A DNA stretch of 47,982 nt, taken from positions 1 to 47,982 of the forward strand of contig CANRVD010000015.1 in NCBI GenBank assembly GCA_947643145.1, read 5' to 3'. Source of the DNA: an uncultured bacterium (GTDB taxonomy: Bacteria > Bacillota > Clostridia > Lachnospirales > Lachnospiraceae). Shown here one piece after another: positions 17,520 through 26,009 of the stretch. The position numbers and the translations under genes were made by a program. How positions within the stretch are numbered: the stretch's first letter is position 1; every line of letters starts with the position of its first letter. The notes below the pieces were generated by a model. It saw nothing but the letters and a program-made list of their open reading frames with translations, was not told where the DNA came from and did no database searches.

Positions 17520-18806
17520 ATGAGTGTACAGGTAGAAAAGTTAGAAAAGAGTATGGCAAAGCTTACGGTTGAAGTGGCAGCAGAAGAATTTGATGCTGCG
17601 CTTACAAAGGCTTATCAAAAGAGCAGAAGTAAGATTTCTATGCCTGGTTTCCGCAAGGGAAAAGCTCCTCGCGCCATGATTGAAAAAATGTATGGTGCGG
17701 GTATATTTTATGAGGATGCCGCTAACATTATTATTCCGGATGCATATGAAAGTGCCGCTGAAGAGAGTGGTTTGGAAATTGTAGCACAGCCGGAAATCGA
17801 CGTAATACAGATGGAAAAGGGAAAAGCATTCATTTTTACAGCGTCAGTTGCAGTAAAGCCAGAGGTAATTCTTGGTGCATACAAGGGACTTGAGGTCGAA
17901 AAGAAGACAGCAGAAGTTACGGATGAAGAGGTAGATGAGGAAATTAACCGCATCAGGGAAACAAACTCGCGTATGATAACTGTTGATGACAGGGCAGCAC
18001 AGGATGGTGATACAGTTCTGATTGATTTTGACGGTTATGTGGATGGTGAGCAGTTTGAAGGCGGAAAGGCTGAAAACTATTCCCTGACATTAGGCTCTCA
18101 TTCTTTCATTGATACATTTGAAGAGCAGCTTGTTGGTAAGAATATTGGTGAAGAGACAGAAGTTCATGTAACATTCCCAGATCAGTATCAGGCAGAAGAG
18201 CTTCAGGGCAAATCGGCACTCTTCAAGGTTACCATTAAAGAGATTAAGGTAAAAGAGCTTCCTGAACTAGATGATGATTTTGCACAGGATGTTTCTGAGT
18301 GTGACACATTAGAGGAGTATAAGGCTGAGACAAGAACAAAGCTTGCAGAGTCCAAAGATGCTGCACTGAAGAGAGAGAAAGAGGAAGATATTGTAAACCA
18401 GATTATTGAGAATGCAACGATGGATATTCCTGAGCCTATGGTAGATGCACAGACACGTCAGATGACACAGGAGTTTGCAGGACGTTTACAGTCTCAGGGA
18501 CTTTCTTTAGAGCAGTATATGCAGTTTACAGGTATGAATCCTCAGAAAATGGTGGAAGAATTAAAGCCGCAGGCATTAAAGAGAATTCAGAGCCGTCTGG
18601 TTTTAGAAGCAGTTGTAGCTGCTGAGAATATTGAAATTTCAGAGGAAGAATTCAATCAGGAAATTGAAAACATAGCTTCTATGTACAATATGGAAGCAGA
18701 TAAGTTCAAAGACATGATTAGTGAGAATGAAAAGAAACAGATTGAAATGGATATTGCTGTCCAAAAGGCGGTTGATCTTGTTGTAGAAGCAGCAGTAGAA
18801 AAGTAA
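17520..18806 (+). CDS. tig: Trigger factor
   Basis: Trigger factor (428 residues) is the ribosome-bound chaperone and prolyl isomerase that meets nascent chains. The ribosome-binding loop GFRKGKAPR is present, followed by an FKBP-type isomerase domain (about residues 160-245) and a long helical C-terminal domain. AGGAGG lies 10 nt before the ATG at 17520; a TTG at 17514 is closer but less likely. It stands before clpP and clpX, the common Firmicutes order. A strong hairpin with T-run after it should limit read-through into clpP. Confidence 0.95.
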   Translation: MSVQVEKLEKSMAKLTVEVAAEEFDAALTKAYQKSRSKISMPGFRKGKAPRAMIEKMYGAGIFYEDAANIIIPDAYESAAEESGLEIVAQPEIDVIQMEKGKAFIFTASVAVKPEVILGAYKGLEVEKKTAEVTDEEVDEEINRIRETNSRMITVDDRAAQDGDTVLIDFDGYVDGEQFEGGKAENYSLTLGSHSFIDTFEEQLVGKNIGEETEVHVTFPDQYQAEELQGKSALFKVTIKEIKVKELPELDDDFAQDVSECDTLEEYKAETRTKLAESKDAALKREKEEDIVNQIIENATMDIPEPMVDAQTRQMTQEFAGRLQSQGLSLEQYMQFTGMNPQKMVEELKPQALKRIQSRLVLEAVVAAENIEISEEEFNQEIENIASMYNMEADKFKDMISENEKKQIEMDIAVQKAVDLVVEAAVEK

Positions 18807-18845
18807 GGGAAGGAACTTCTAGGCAGTTCCTAGGAAATGTTAGCT

Positions 18846-18894
18846 GCGCCGGTCATTAACACAGCAGTCTGCTGCTGTTATGATTGGCGTTTTT
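18846..18894 (+). terminator. Intrinsic terminator between tig and clpP
   Basis: A long imperfect stem runs from CGCC near 18847 to GGCG near 18889, with an apical perfect CAGCAG/CTGCTG, and ends in TTTTT. A smaller hairpin (AGGAACT/AGTTCCT) sits just upstream at about 18811-18831. Confidence 0.75.
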
Positions 18895-18937
18895 GGCTCA
18901 AATAATTACGATATTAGTGAAAGGGGTGTAAAAAGGT

Positions 18938-19525
18938 ATGGGATATAGTATTCCTTATGTTATCGAGAAAACAAGCAGCGGGGAGCGTTCGTATGATATT
19001 TATTCCAGACTGTTGCAGGATAGAATTATTATGTTATCGGGAGAAGTAAATGATGACATTGCAAGTCTGGTAGTATCACAGCTATTATTTTTGGAATCTC
19101 AGGATCCGGCGAAGGATATTCATTTATATATAAACAGTCCAGGAGGTGTCGTAAGCTCAGGACTTGCAATTTACGATACAATGAACTATGTAAAATGTGA
19201 TGTGTCTACTATTTGTATGGGACTGGCAGCAAGTATGGGGTCTTTTCTGCTTGCCGGCGGTGCAAAAGGAAAGAGACTGGCGCTTCCGAATGCAGAAATT
19301 ATGATTCACCAGCCTTCCGGTGGTGCAAAGGGTCAGGAAACAGAGGTTCGTATTGCAGCGGAACAGATGTTAAAGACAAGAGAGCGTTTGAACAGAATTC
19401 TTGCTGAAAATACCGGAAATCCGTTAGATGTGATTTCTGCTGATACAGAGAGAGATAACTATATGACAGCAGAAGAAGCAAAGGCATATGGTTTGATTGA
19501 TGAGATAGTAACAGATAGAAAATAA
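18938..19525 (+). CDS. clpP: ATP-dependent Clp protease proteolytic subunit
   Basis: ClpP (195 residues) forms the double-ring serine peptidase that works with ClpX. The active-site Ser99 is in GLAASMGS, His124 in IMIHQPSGG, and the Asp in SADTERD. The HLYINSPGG handle is present. GGGG lies upstream of the ATG at 18938. clpX follows 22 bp on, so the two form one transcript. Confidence 0.97.
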   Translation: MGYSIPYVIEKTSSGERSYDIYSRLLQDRIIMLSGEVNDDIASLVVSQLLFLESQDPAKDIHLYINSPGGVVSSGLAIYDTMNYVKCDVSTICMGLAASMGSFLLAGGAKGKRLALPNAEIMIHQPSGGAKGQETEVRIAAEQMLKTRERLNRILAENTGNPLDVISADTERDNYMTAEEAKAYGLIDEIVTDRK

Positions 19526-19547
19526 GTGTGCGGGATTGGTGGTTAGA

Positions 19548-20855
19548 ATGGCAGGGAAAAAAGAAGAGACAAAATTAAAATGTTCTTTTTGCGGTAAAAC
19601 GCAGAATCAGGTACACAAGCTGATTGCAGGACCTGGTGTTTATATTTGTGACCAGTGTATAGAATTATGCTCGGAGATTATTGAAGAGGAATTTGGCGAG
19701 AGTGAGGAGAGGTACGAATCGGATTTGGATATTAACCTTCTCAAACCAAAAGAAATCAAAGAGTTTTTAGATGACTATGTCATTGGGCAGGAGGAAGCGA
19801 AAAAGGTATTATCGGTTTCTGTGTATAATCATTATAAGAGAGTTCTGTCACAGAAGGGTATGGATGTGGAGCTGCAGAAAAGTAATATTATCATGCTTGG
19901 CCCAACCGGTTCCGGTAAGACATTTTTGGCACAGACTCTTGCAAAGATATTAAATGTTCCTTTTGCAATTGCAGATGCAACTGCACTGACAGAAGCCGGA
20001 TATGTAGGAGAAGATGTAGAAAATATTCTTTTAAAGATTATTCAGGCGGCGGATTATGATATGGAACGTGCGGAGCATGGTATTATCTATATTGATGAGA
20101 TAGATAAAATTACCAGAAAGGGTGAAAATGTATCCATTACCCGTGATGTATCCGGTGAAGGAGTACAGCAGGCACTTCTTAAGATTTTAGAGGGAACCAT
20201 TGCAAGTGTACCGCCTCAGGGCGGCAGAAAGCATCCGCATCAGGAGTTCTTCCAGTTAGATACGACGAATATTCTGTTTATATGTGGAGGTGCCTTTGAT
20301 GGCCTGGACAGTATTATCGGTTCCAGAATTGGAAAGAAGGCAATCGGATTTAATGCAGAGCCTTCAAAACATGTTGATGATAATGTGGGAGAGTTGTTTA
20401 AGCAGGTATTGCCGGAGGATTTGGTGAAGTTTGGTTTGATTCCAGAGCTGATTGGTCGTGTTCCGGTAACCGTATCTTTAGATTTATTGGATGAAGAAGC
20501 GCTGACGAGAATTTTAATTGAGCCGAAAAATGCAATTACCAAACAGTACGAGAGATTGTTTGAGTTAGATAATGTAAAGCTTACTTTTAAAGAGGATGCG
20601 ATTAAGGCGATTGCCAAGCGTTCTTTTGAAAGAAATACCGGGGCCAGAGGACTTCGTGCAATTATGGAATCTGTTATGATGGATGCTATGTTTGAGGTGC
20701 CTTCTGATGAAAGTGTGAAGGAATGCGTTATCACAAAGGAGGCAGTAGTTGGAGAGGAACAGCCAAAGCTTATTCTTATAAATGATGAGGTCAAGCTTTT
20801 GCCGAAGAAAGACAGCATGGCAAAGAAGACAGAAACAGAAGGAGAAATTGCTTGA
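19548..20855 (+). CDS. clpX: Clp protease ATP-binding subunit ClpX
   Basis: ClpX (435 residues) is the unfoldase that feeds ClpP. It has the N-terminal C4 zinc domain (CSFCG and CDQC), Walker A GPTGSGKT, Walker [10 protein letters not shown], an RKHPHQEF pore-region segment and the IGF-type ClpP-binding loop (IGFNAE). I set the start at the ATG of MAGKKEE, with GGTGG just upstream; in-frame TTG and GTG codons at 19536 and 19539 are alternatives. It is co-transcribed with clpP and ends at a terminator. Confidence 0.95.
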   Translation: MAGKKEETKLKCSFCGKTQNQVHKLIAGPGVYICDQCIELCSEIIEEEFGESEERYESDLDINLLKPKEIKEFLDDYVIGQEEAKKVLSVSVYNHYKRVLSQKGMDVELQKSNIIMLGPTGSGKTFLAQTLAKILNVPFAIADATALTEAGYVGEDVENILLKIIQAADYDMERAEHGIIYIDEIDKITRKGENVSITRDVSGEGVQQALLKILEGTIASVPPQGGRKHPHQEFFQLDTTNILFICGGAFDGLDSIIGSRIGKKAIGFNAEPSKHVDDNVGELFKQVLPEDLVKFGLIPELIGRVPVTVSLDLLDEEALTRILIEPKNAITKQYERLFELDNVKLTFKEDAIKAIAKRSFERNTGARGLRAIMESVMMDAMFEVPSDESVKECVITKEAVVGEEQPKLILINDEVKLLPKKDSMAKKTETEGEIA

Positions 20856-20883
20856 GAATTGTGGCAATTTTTAGCATAGCAAA

Positions 20884-20911
20884 AGGGGGCACCAGTAAAG
20901 TCGGTGCCCTT
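20884..20911 (+). terminator. Intrinsic terminator after clpX
   Basis: GGGCACC pairs with GGTGCCC around a 9-nt loop, followed by TTGTTATTTT. This should end the clpP-clpX transcript before the repeats upstream of lon. Confidence 0.75.
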
Positions 20912-20954
20912 GTTATTTTAGTTTAAAGGAAAATGTTCAAAAGTAACGGTACGC

Positions 20955-21010
20955 CAACAAAAATCGCTTTGCGATTTTTGCTAGGGGAATGCGCTGGCAT
21001 TCCCCTTTTT
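20955..21010 (+). repeat. Two-hairpin dispersed repeat, copy A2
   Basis: The 50 bases 20955-21004 are identical to 2096-2145 in the gltB leader: hairpin 1, GCTAG, hairpin 2, then a T-run. The upstream TATAGGAAA part is diverged here (AAAGGAAAATGTTC near 20926). Confidence 0.85.
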
Positions 21011-21015
21011 TACCG

Positions 21016-21104
21016 TATAGGAAAGTTCTCGATGTGTAGTGGTATGCCAACAAGAATTGCGAAGCAATTCTTGCTAGGGCACAAGCGAAGTCTGTGCCCT
21101 TTTT
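21016..21104 (+). repeat. Two-hairpin dispersed repeat, copy A3
   Basis: It starts TATAGGAAAGTTCTCG, then GTAGTGGT and GCCAACAA, hairpin 1 (21051-21060 with 21064-21073), GCTAGGG, hairpin 2 (21077-21083 with 21093-21099) and a T-run. Stem bases differ from A1 and A2 but change on both arms, so the hairpins are kept. It follows A2 head to tail and ends 15 nt before lon. Confidence 0.8.
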
Positions 21105-21118
21105 ATAGGAGTAAATCA

Positions 21119-23428
21119 ATGGAAGATAATAAAATCAAGTGTCCGCTTGTCCCGCTGCGGGATGTTGTTGTATTTCCGGGGGTAACGGTATATCTGGAAC
21201 TTGCCAGGGATTTTACAAAGCAGGCGATGTTAGCGGCGATGGAGAAAGATAAAAAAATCATAACAACAGCACAAAAGGATGTAAATATTGACAATCCTGG
21301 ATTTGATGATATCTTTTCGGTGGGAGCGCTGTCGGAGATAAAGCAGGTAATCCGAATGCCGGGACAGAGAGTACAGGTAGTAATTACAGGGATTGCAAGG
21401 GTAGAATTACAGTATCTGGAGACGAAAGAAAATTATCAGGAAGTGACGGCAGAATGGTTAGAGGAGGAAGATGACCTGGGGTATTCTTTAGAGGTGATTG
21501 CCATGACCAGAGGGCTGAAAGATATTTTTCGGATTTATGCGAATCTGAATAATAAGTTAAGCAAACGGCTGGTAGAGGATATTTTACAACTGACGGATTT
21601 AAACCGGTTGATTTATGAAATTTCTGCTAATATAACAGTGAATTATATGCTAAAACAAAAGATTTTAAGTTATAATTCTGTGATTGAAAGACATGAGGAA
21701 CTGTCTGTTCTTTTAAATAGGGAAATTGGAATTATGAGGATTCAGGAGGATATTTCCCAAAAGGTAAAGGGACAGGTGGAGCAGAGCCAGAAGGAGTATT
21801 ATCTCCGGGAGGAAATGAAAGCAATTCATAAAGAGCTTGGGCAGGAAGACGTTTCCTCGGAAGCAGATAAGTTTATGGAAAAAATGGAGAGCCTGAAGGC
21901 GCCGAAGTATGTGAAGAAAAAGCTGGAAGAGGAAATTGCACGTTTTCAAAAGATTTCTTCCAGTTCTTCGGAAAGTGCCGTAATTCGTGGTTATATTGAA
22001 ACACTGCTTCATTTCCCATGGAAAAAGGAAAAGAAGGAGCGGTTAGAGCTTGCCCGTACGGAAGAAATTTTAAATGCAAACCACTACGGACTGGAAAAGG
22101 TAAAAGAGCGTATTTTGGAATTTCTCGCAGTAAAGGCGTTAAAAGAGGATGGCAGTAGTCCGATTATCTGTTTGGCAGGGCCTCCGGGAACTGGAAAGAC
22201 TTCGATTGCCAAATCGGTAGCGCAGGCGTTAAACCGGAAATTTATCAGAATCTGTCTTGGTGGCGTAAGGGACGAGGCGGAAATACGCGGACACAGGCGT
22301 ACTTATGTAGGGGCAATGCCGGGGAGGATTGTAACTGGTTTGAAAAATGTAAAGGTGAGAAATCCGCTGATGCTTTTGGATGAGATTGACAAGCTGGGTA
22401 GTGATTATAAGGGCGACCCTGCATCTGCAATGCTTGAGGTGCTGGATTCCGAGCAGAATAAGCATTTTTCGGACCATTATATAGAGCTTCCGGTTAATTT
22501 GTCAAAGGTACTTTTTATTTGTACTGCAAATACGACGGATACCATTCCGAGACCGCTGCTTGACAGGATGGAGGTTATAGAGCTGTCCGGTTATACGGAA
22601 AATGAGAAGTTCCATATTGCAAAGGAGCATCTGCTTCCAAAGCAGAAGAAGGAAAATGGCTTGAAGACAGGAGCGCTTTCCGTATCCGATACGGCGATTT
22701 ATGATATTATCCGGTATTATACCAGAGAAGCGGGCGTGCGTGGGTTAGAGAGAAAACTGGCCAAAATCTGCAGGAAAGCGGCAAAGGAAATTGTTGCCGG
22801 AAATACCGGAAAAGTACGGGTGACGGCAAGAAACCTGAAAGAATATCTTGGAAAGGAACTGCACCGAATCAACCTTGCAGGTGAAAGGCCGGAAGCAGGC
22901 GTTGTGCGTGGACTTGCATGGACCAGTGTAGGTGGGGATACCTTAGAAATTGAGGTAACCATTATGGAGGGAAGCGGCAAATTAGAGTTGACAGGAAAGC
23001 TAGGCGATGTGATGAAGGAGTCGGCAAAAATTGCGCTGACATATGCAAAGTCTGCAACGGTAAAAAGTGTAGGTGCAAAATATTTTAAAGAACACGACTT
23101 CCATCTCCACGTACCGGAAGGGGCAGTGCCAAAGGACGGGCCTTCTGCCGGAGTAACGATGGCAACGGCATTTTATTCGGCAATTACCGGAAAAAAGGTA
23201 GTTCCAGATTCTGCAATGACAGGTGAACTAAATCTCCGCGGAAAAGTTCTTGTGATTGGAGGACTGAAAGAGAAGCTTTTGGCAGCAAAGGCGGCGGGTA
23301 TTAAGAGGGTCTTTGTGCCGGCACAGAATCAGAGGGATATTGAAGAAATGGAAGAGGAAGTACTTACTGACATTGAGATATGCTATGTGAAAAAAGTAGA
23401 GGAAATTTGGAAAGCAGTGCTGTTATAG
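21119..23428 (+). CDS. lon: ATP-dependent protease Lon
   Basis: Lon (769 residues) degrades damaged and regulatory proteins in the cytosol. It has the N-terminal substrate domain (CPLVPLRDVVVFPG), an AAA+ module with Walker A GPPGTGKT and Walker B LMLLDEIDK, and the C-terminal protease domain with the catalytic Ser in PKDGPSAGVTMA and the Lys in the following GKVLVIGGLKEKLLAA. AGGAG before the ATG at 21119 sets the start; the frame stays open 62 codons further upstream through repeats A2 and A3, which is not real coding. No clear promoter is seen between clpX and lon. Confidence 0.95.
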   Translation: MEDNKIKCPLVPLRDVVVFPGVTVYLELARDFTKQAMLAAMEKDKKIITTAQKDVNIDNPGFDDIFSVGALSEIKQVIRMPGQRVQVVITGIARVELQYLETKENYQEVTAEWLEEEDDLGYSLEVIAMTRGLKDIFRIYANLNNKLSKRLVEDILQLTDLNRLIYEISANITVNYMLKQKILSYNSVIERHEELSVLLNREIGIMRIQEDISQKVKGQVEQSQKEYYLREEMKAIHKELGQEDVSSEADKFMEKMESLKAPKYVKKKLEEEIARFQKISSSSSESAVIRGYIETLLHFPWKKEKKERLELARTEEILNANHYGLEKVKERILEFLAVKALKEDGSSPIICLAGPPGTGKTSIAKSVAQALNRKFIRICLGGVRDEAEIRGHRRTYVGAMPGRIVTGLKNVKVRNPLMLLDEIDKLGSDYKGDPASAMLEVLDSEQNKHFSDHYIELPVNLSKVLFICTANTTDTIPRPLLDRMEVIELSGYTENEKFHIAKEHLLPKQKKENGLKTGALSVSDTAIYDIIRYYTREAGVRGLERKLAKICRKAAKEIVAGNTGKVRVTARNLKEYLGKELHRINLAGERPEAGVVRGLAWTSVGGDTLEIEVTIMEGSGKLELTGKLGDVMKESAKIALTYAKSATVKSVGAKYFKEHDFHLHVPEGAVPKDGPSAGVTMATAFYSAITGKKVVPDSAMTGELNLRGKVLVIGGLKEKLLAAKAAGIKRVFVPAQNQRDIEEMEEEVLTDIEICYVKKVEEIWKAVLL

Positions 23429-23461
23429 GAAGGATTTCAGGGAATTGGAAGGAGAAGTCGG

Positions 23462-24088
23462 ATGAAGATTAAAAGTGTGAATTTGGAAACGGTATGTGGG
23501 ATTACCAGTAAGCTTCCAAAGAACCAGTTAGTGGAAATTGCATTTGCCGGACGCTCTAATGTTGGGAAGTCTTCCTTAATCAATGCTTTAATGAACAGGA
23601 AGTCATATGCAAGAATCTCGCAGCAGCCGGGAAAGACGCAGACAATCAATTTTTACAATATTAATGACGCGCTGTATTTTGTGGATTTGCCGGGATATGG
23701 CTATGCAAAGGTTTCAAAAAGTACTTTGGAGCAGTGGGGGAAGATGATAGACGGCTATCTGGAAAATTCCAAAGTACTCCGTTTGGTATTTCTTTTGGTA
23801 GATATCCGTCATAAACCAAATCAGAATGATAAACAGATGTATGACTGGTGTGTGCATTACGGATTTAATCCGGTTATTGTTGCTACTAAGGAGGATAAAG
23901 TAAAGCGCTCCCAGAAAGCAAAACTGGTAAAAGAGATAAAGGAAGCGCTTTGTGTTGTTGAGGGGACACCTGTGATTCCATTTTCAGCAGTCAGTAAAAA
24001 TGGCAGGGAGGAAATATGGGAGTATATTGATATGGTACACGAAGGCTTTGAAGAGGAACAAAATTCACTTGGCAGAAATGAGGATTGA
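23462..24088 (+). CDS. ysxC: Ribosome biogenesis GTPase YsxC/EngB
   Basis: The 208-residue GTPase helps 50S subunit assembly. The G motifs are GRSNVGKSSLI (G1), a T in the GKTQTINFY region (G2), DLPGYG (G3), ATKEDK (G4) and SAV (G5). GGAAGGAG precedes the ATG. The gene follows lon by 33 bp, the standard order in Firmicutes, and its stop codon is one base before the next ATG, so the next gene is translationally coupled. Confidence 0.95.
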   Translation: MKIKSVNLETVCGITSKLPKNQLVEIAFAGRSNVGKSSLINALMNRKSYARISQQPGKTQTINFYNINDALYFVDLPGYGYAKVSKSTLEQWGKMIDGYLENSKVLRLVFLLVDIRHKPNQNDKQMYDWCVHYGFNPVIVATKEDKVKRSQKAKLVKEIKEALCVVEGTPVIPFSAVSKNGREEIWEYIDMVHEGFEEEQNSLGRNED

Positions 24089-24089
24089 A

Positions 24090-25862
24090 ATGAAAGGAAA
24101 AAAGTTAGAGAGAGAAAAGAGAAGGAAAGGATTTGACAGAAGGGGTATTATTGCAGCGCTTTTATTCGTTTTTTCTATTTTTGCGCTACGGTATGTGGCA
24201 AGGGCCGATGTTGATTTGCTTGCGGGTAACGGTGAGAGTCTTTTTATTGGGGACAAGCTGGTTATTTCTGATTATTTTGATAATTATGAACTGGAAAAAG
24301 TGCAGCCTGACAGTATCCAGTATGTGTTGTCAGAGGAAAGCCAGAAGAAGGAATGTATTTCACTGGATTCTGATGGAAGGGTAACGGCGCTTTCACAGGG
24401 AAATGCAGTGATTGAAATCAACTATACGGAGACAGAAACGCAGACTCCGCATCAGGAACTATTTACCGTAACAGTACTTGCACCAGAGCAGGTTTTTGCG
24501 GAATATGGAAGCATCGTCTGGCTGTCTGCTTTTAATATGTACAATCCGTATTTTTCTAATCTTCCAGAGGCGGAAGCAGGCTGCCGCTATACTTTTTCGA
24601 ATGACAGCGCTGTACTTCTGGAAAATGGTGAGGGTGTTTTCATCCGTGGTTTCCATGATATAGAGGTATTTCTGGAGCGGGATGGATTAAAGATATCTGT
24701 TGCGAAAATTACCGTCATACTTCCGAAATTTACCCAAAAGAGAATGGCAAGGGCGCTTGGAACCAAAGCCTTTTATCCGGAAATGGAAAATTACATACAA
24801 AATGTTGATTCTGATTTAACAGGGGAAGAGGCAGCTGGTCCGTGGAATCTGGTTTGGAAGTCGGAAGATGAAAAGATAGCTGCTCTTTCAGAAGAGGGGT
24901 TTCTTCCGGTGGCATTAGGCTCTGTAAAACTTAAGGCAGAGTTTATGGCAGAAAATGGGGATACGCATGTCTTGGAGCTGGTTTTGACGGTAACGGACCC
25001 TAAATTTACGAAGGAATATATTGTGTTAGCGACAGATGGCACCAAAAAACTTCCTCTGGCGGGAACCTGTGCAGATACTACTGTTTTGGCAGAAGCATCA
25101 GTATTTGAAGTGGGTGCATCAAACAAAATCCGTGGTGTAGAGGAAGGCGTAGAGGATGCAATGATACTGGTAGATGGCAGGGAGCTTTTGCTGCGGGTCG
25201 TTGTCACGAATCCGCATTATGAGGAAAATACACTGACAATGTATAAAAGTCTGAAAAAGAACCTTCCAATCAAGGGATTAAACAAAGAATACAGTACCAT
25301 TACGTATACTTCTGCCAATAAGAATATTGCTACTGTGACAGCAACCGGAAAGGTAACGGCAAAGAAAGTTGGGACAGTTAAAATCAAGATAAAGGCAGAT
25401 GGAAGAACATTTCCTGTCTGGGTAGAGATTTCTACTAAAACGGGATATCAGGCAGCAAAGAAAGAAATTGCGATTTCGAATACAAAGACAAAGTACAGCC
25501 AGGCCAGACGTATGAGTAAAGGCTATTATGACTGTAGTTCACTGGTGTCAAGAGTTTACCGCCAGTATGGGGTTTATTTTGGAAGTAAATCGGGCTGGTC
25601 GCCTACCGCTGCCGGGATTGGCCAGTGGTGTACCGGAAAGAACAAAGTAATTGCCAAAAAGGGTGTTGCATATACGAAACTTGTACCAGGAGATTTGGTT
25701 TTCTATTCCTATACTAAGAATGGAAGATACCGCAATATCAGCCACGTGGAGATGTATGTTGGAAATGGAATGAGCGTATCAGCAAGCAGCAGTAACAACA
25801 GAGTAATTCACTATGGATACAGGCCGGACAGTGCCGTATTGATTGCAAGGCCGACAAAATAA
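24090..25862 (+). CDS. Secreted Ig-like (BIG2) and NlpC/P60 cell wall hydrolase
   Basis: The 590-residue protein has a long basic N-terminus and a signal peptide (residues 19-39, likely cut after ARA). Bacterial Ig-like regions follow: one weak at about 45-130 and a clear BIG2 at about 385-446 (SANKNIATVTATGKVTAKKVG). The middle part is unrecognised. The C-terminal NlpC/P60 domain has Cys482 (YDCSSL) and His552 (SHVEMYVG), typical of peptidases that cut D-Glu-diaminopimelate links in peptidoglycan. The start at 24090 has GAGG 6 nt upstream. It is coupled to ysxC, an unusual partner for a wall enzyme. Confidence 0.85.
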   Translation: MKGKKLEREKRRKGFDRRGIIAALLFVFSIFALRYVARADVDLLAGNGESLFIGDKLVISDYFDNYELEKVQPDSIQYVLSEESQKKECISLDSDGRVTALSQGNAVIEINYTETETQTPHQELFTVTVLAPEQVFAEYGSIVWLSAFNMYNPYFSNLPEAEAGCRYTFSNDSAVLLENGEGVFIRGFHDIEVFLERDGLKISVAKITVILPKFTQKRMARALGTKAFYPEMENYIQNVDSDLTGEEAAGPWNLVWKSEDEKIAALSEEGFLPVALGSVKLKAEFMAENGDTHVLELVLTVTDPKFTKEYIVLATDGTKKLPLAGTCADTTVLAEASVFEVGASNKIRGVEEGVEDAMILVDGRELLLRVVVTNPHYEENTLTMYKSLKKNLPIKGLNKEYSTITYTSANKNIATVTATGKVTAKKVGTVKIKIKADGRTFPVWVEISTKTGYQAAKKEIAISNTKTKYSQARRMSKGYYDCSSLVSRVYRQYGVYFGSKSGWSPTAAGIGQWCTGKNKVIAKKGVAYTKLVPGDLVFYSYTKNGRYRNISHVEMYVGNGMSVSASSSNNRVIHYGYRPDSAVLIARPTK

Positions 25863-25934
25863 AGTGAATAATAATTCCTGATATCATAATATGCTATCTT
25901 GTTTGCATAAAATGCTTTCAATAGATGAGTTTTA

Positions 25935-25962
25935 TTGACAAAAGAATCAGCTATGGTAAGAT
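25935..25962 (+). promoter_or_regulatory. Sigma-A promoter of ddl-murF
   Basis: A perfect TTGACA (25935-25940) and TAAGAT (25957-25962) are spaced 16 bp, followed by a leader of about 40 nt. Confidence 0.75.
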
Positions 25963-26009
25963 TTGGCTTATAAAAAGCTATATGTTTCAGGGCAGATTGG
26001 AGGATTAGG

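Noticed and set aside
20933..21118. A 62-codon N-terminal extension of Lon
   Set aside because: It is a translation of repeats A2 and A3; the ribosome site AGGAG and the normal Lon N-terminus place the start at 21119.
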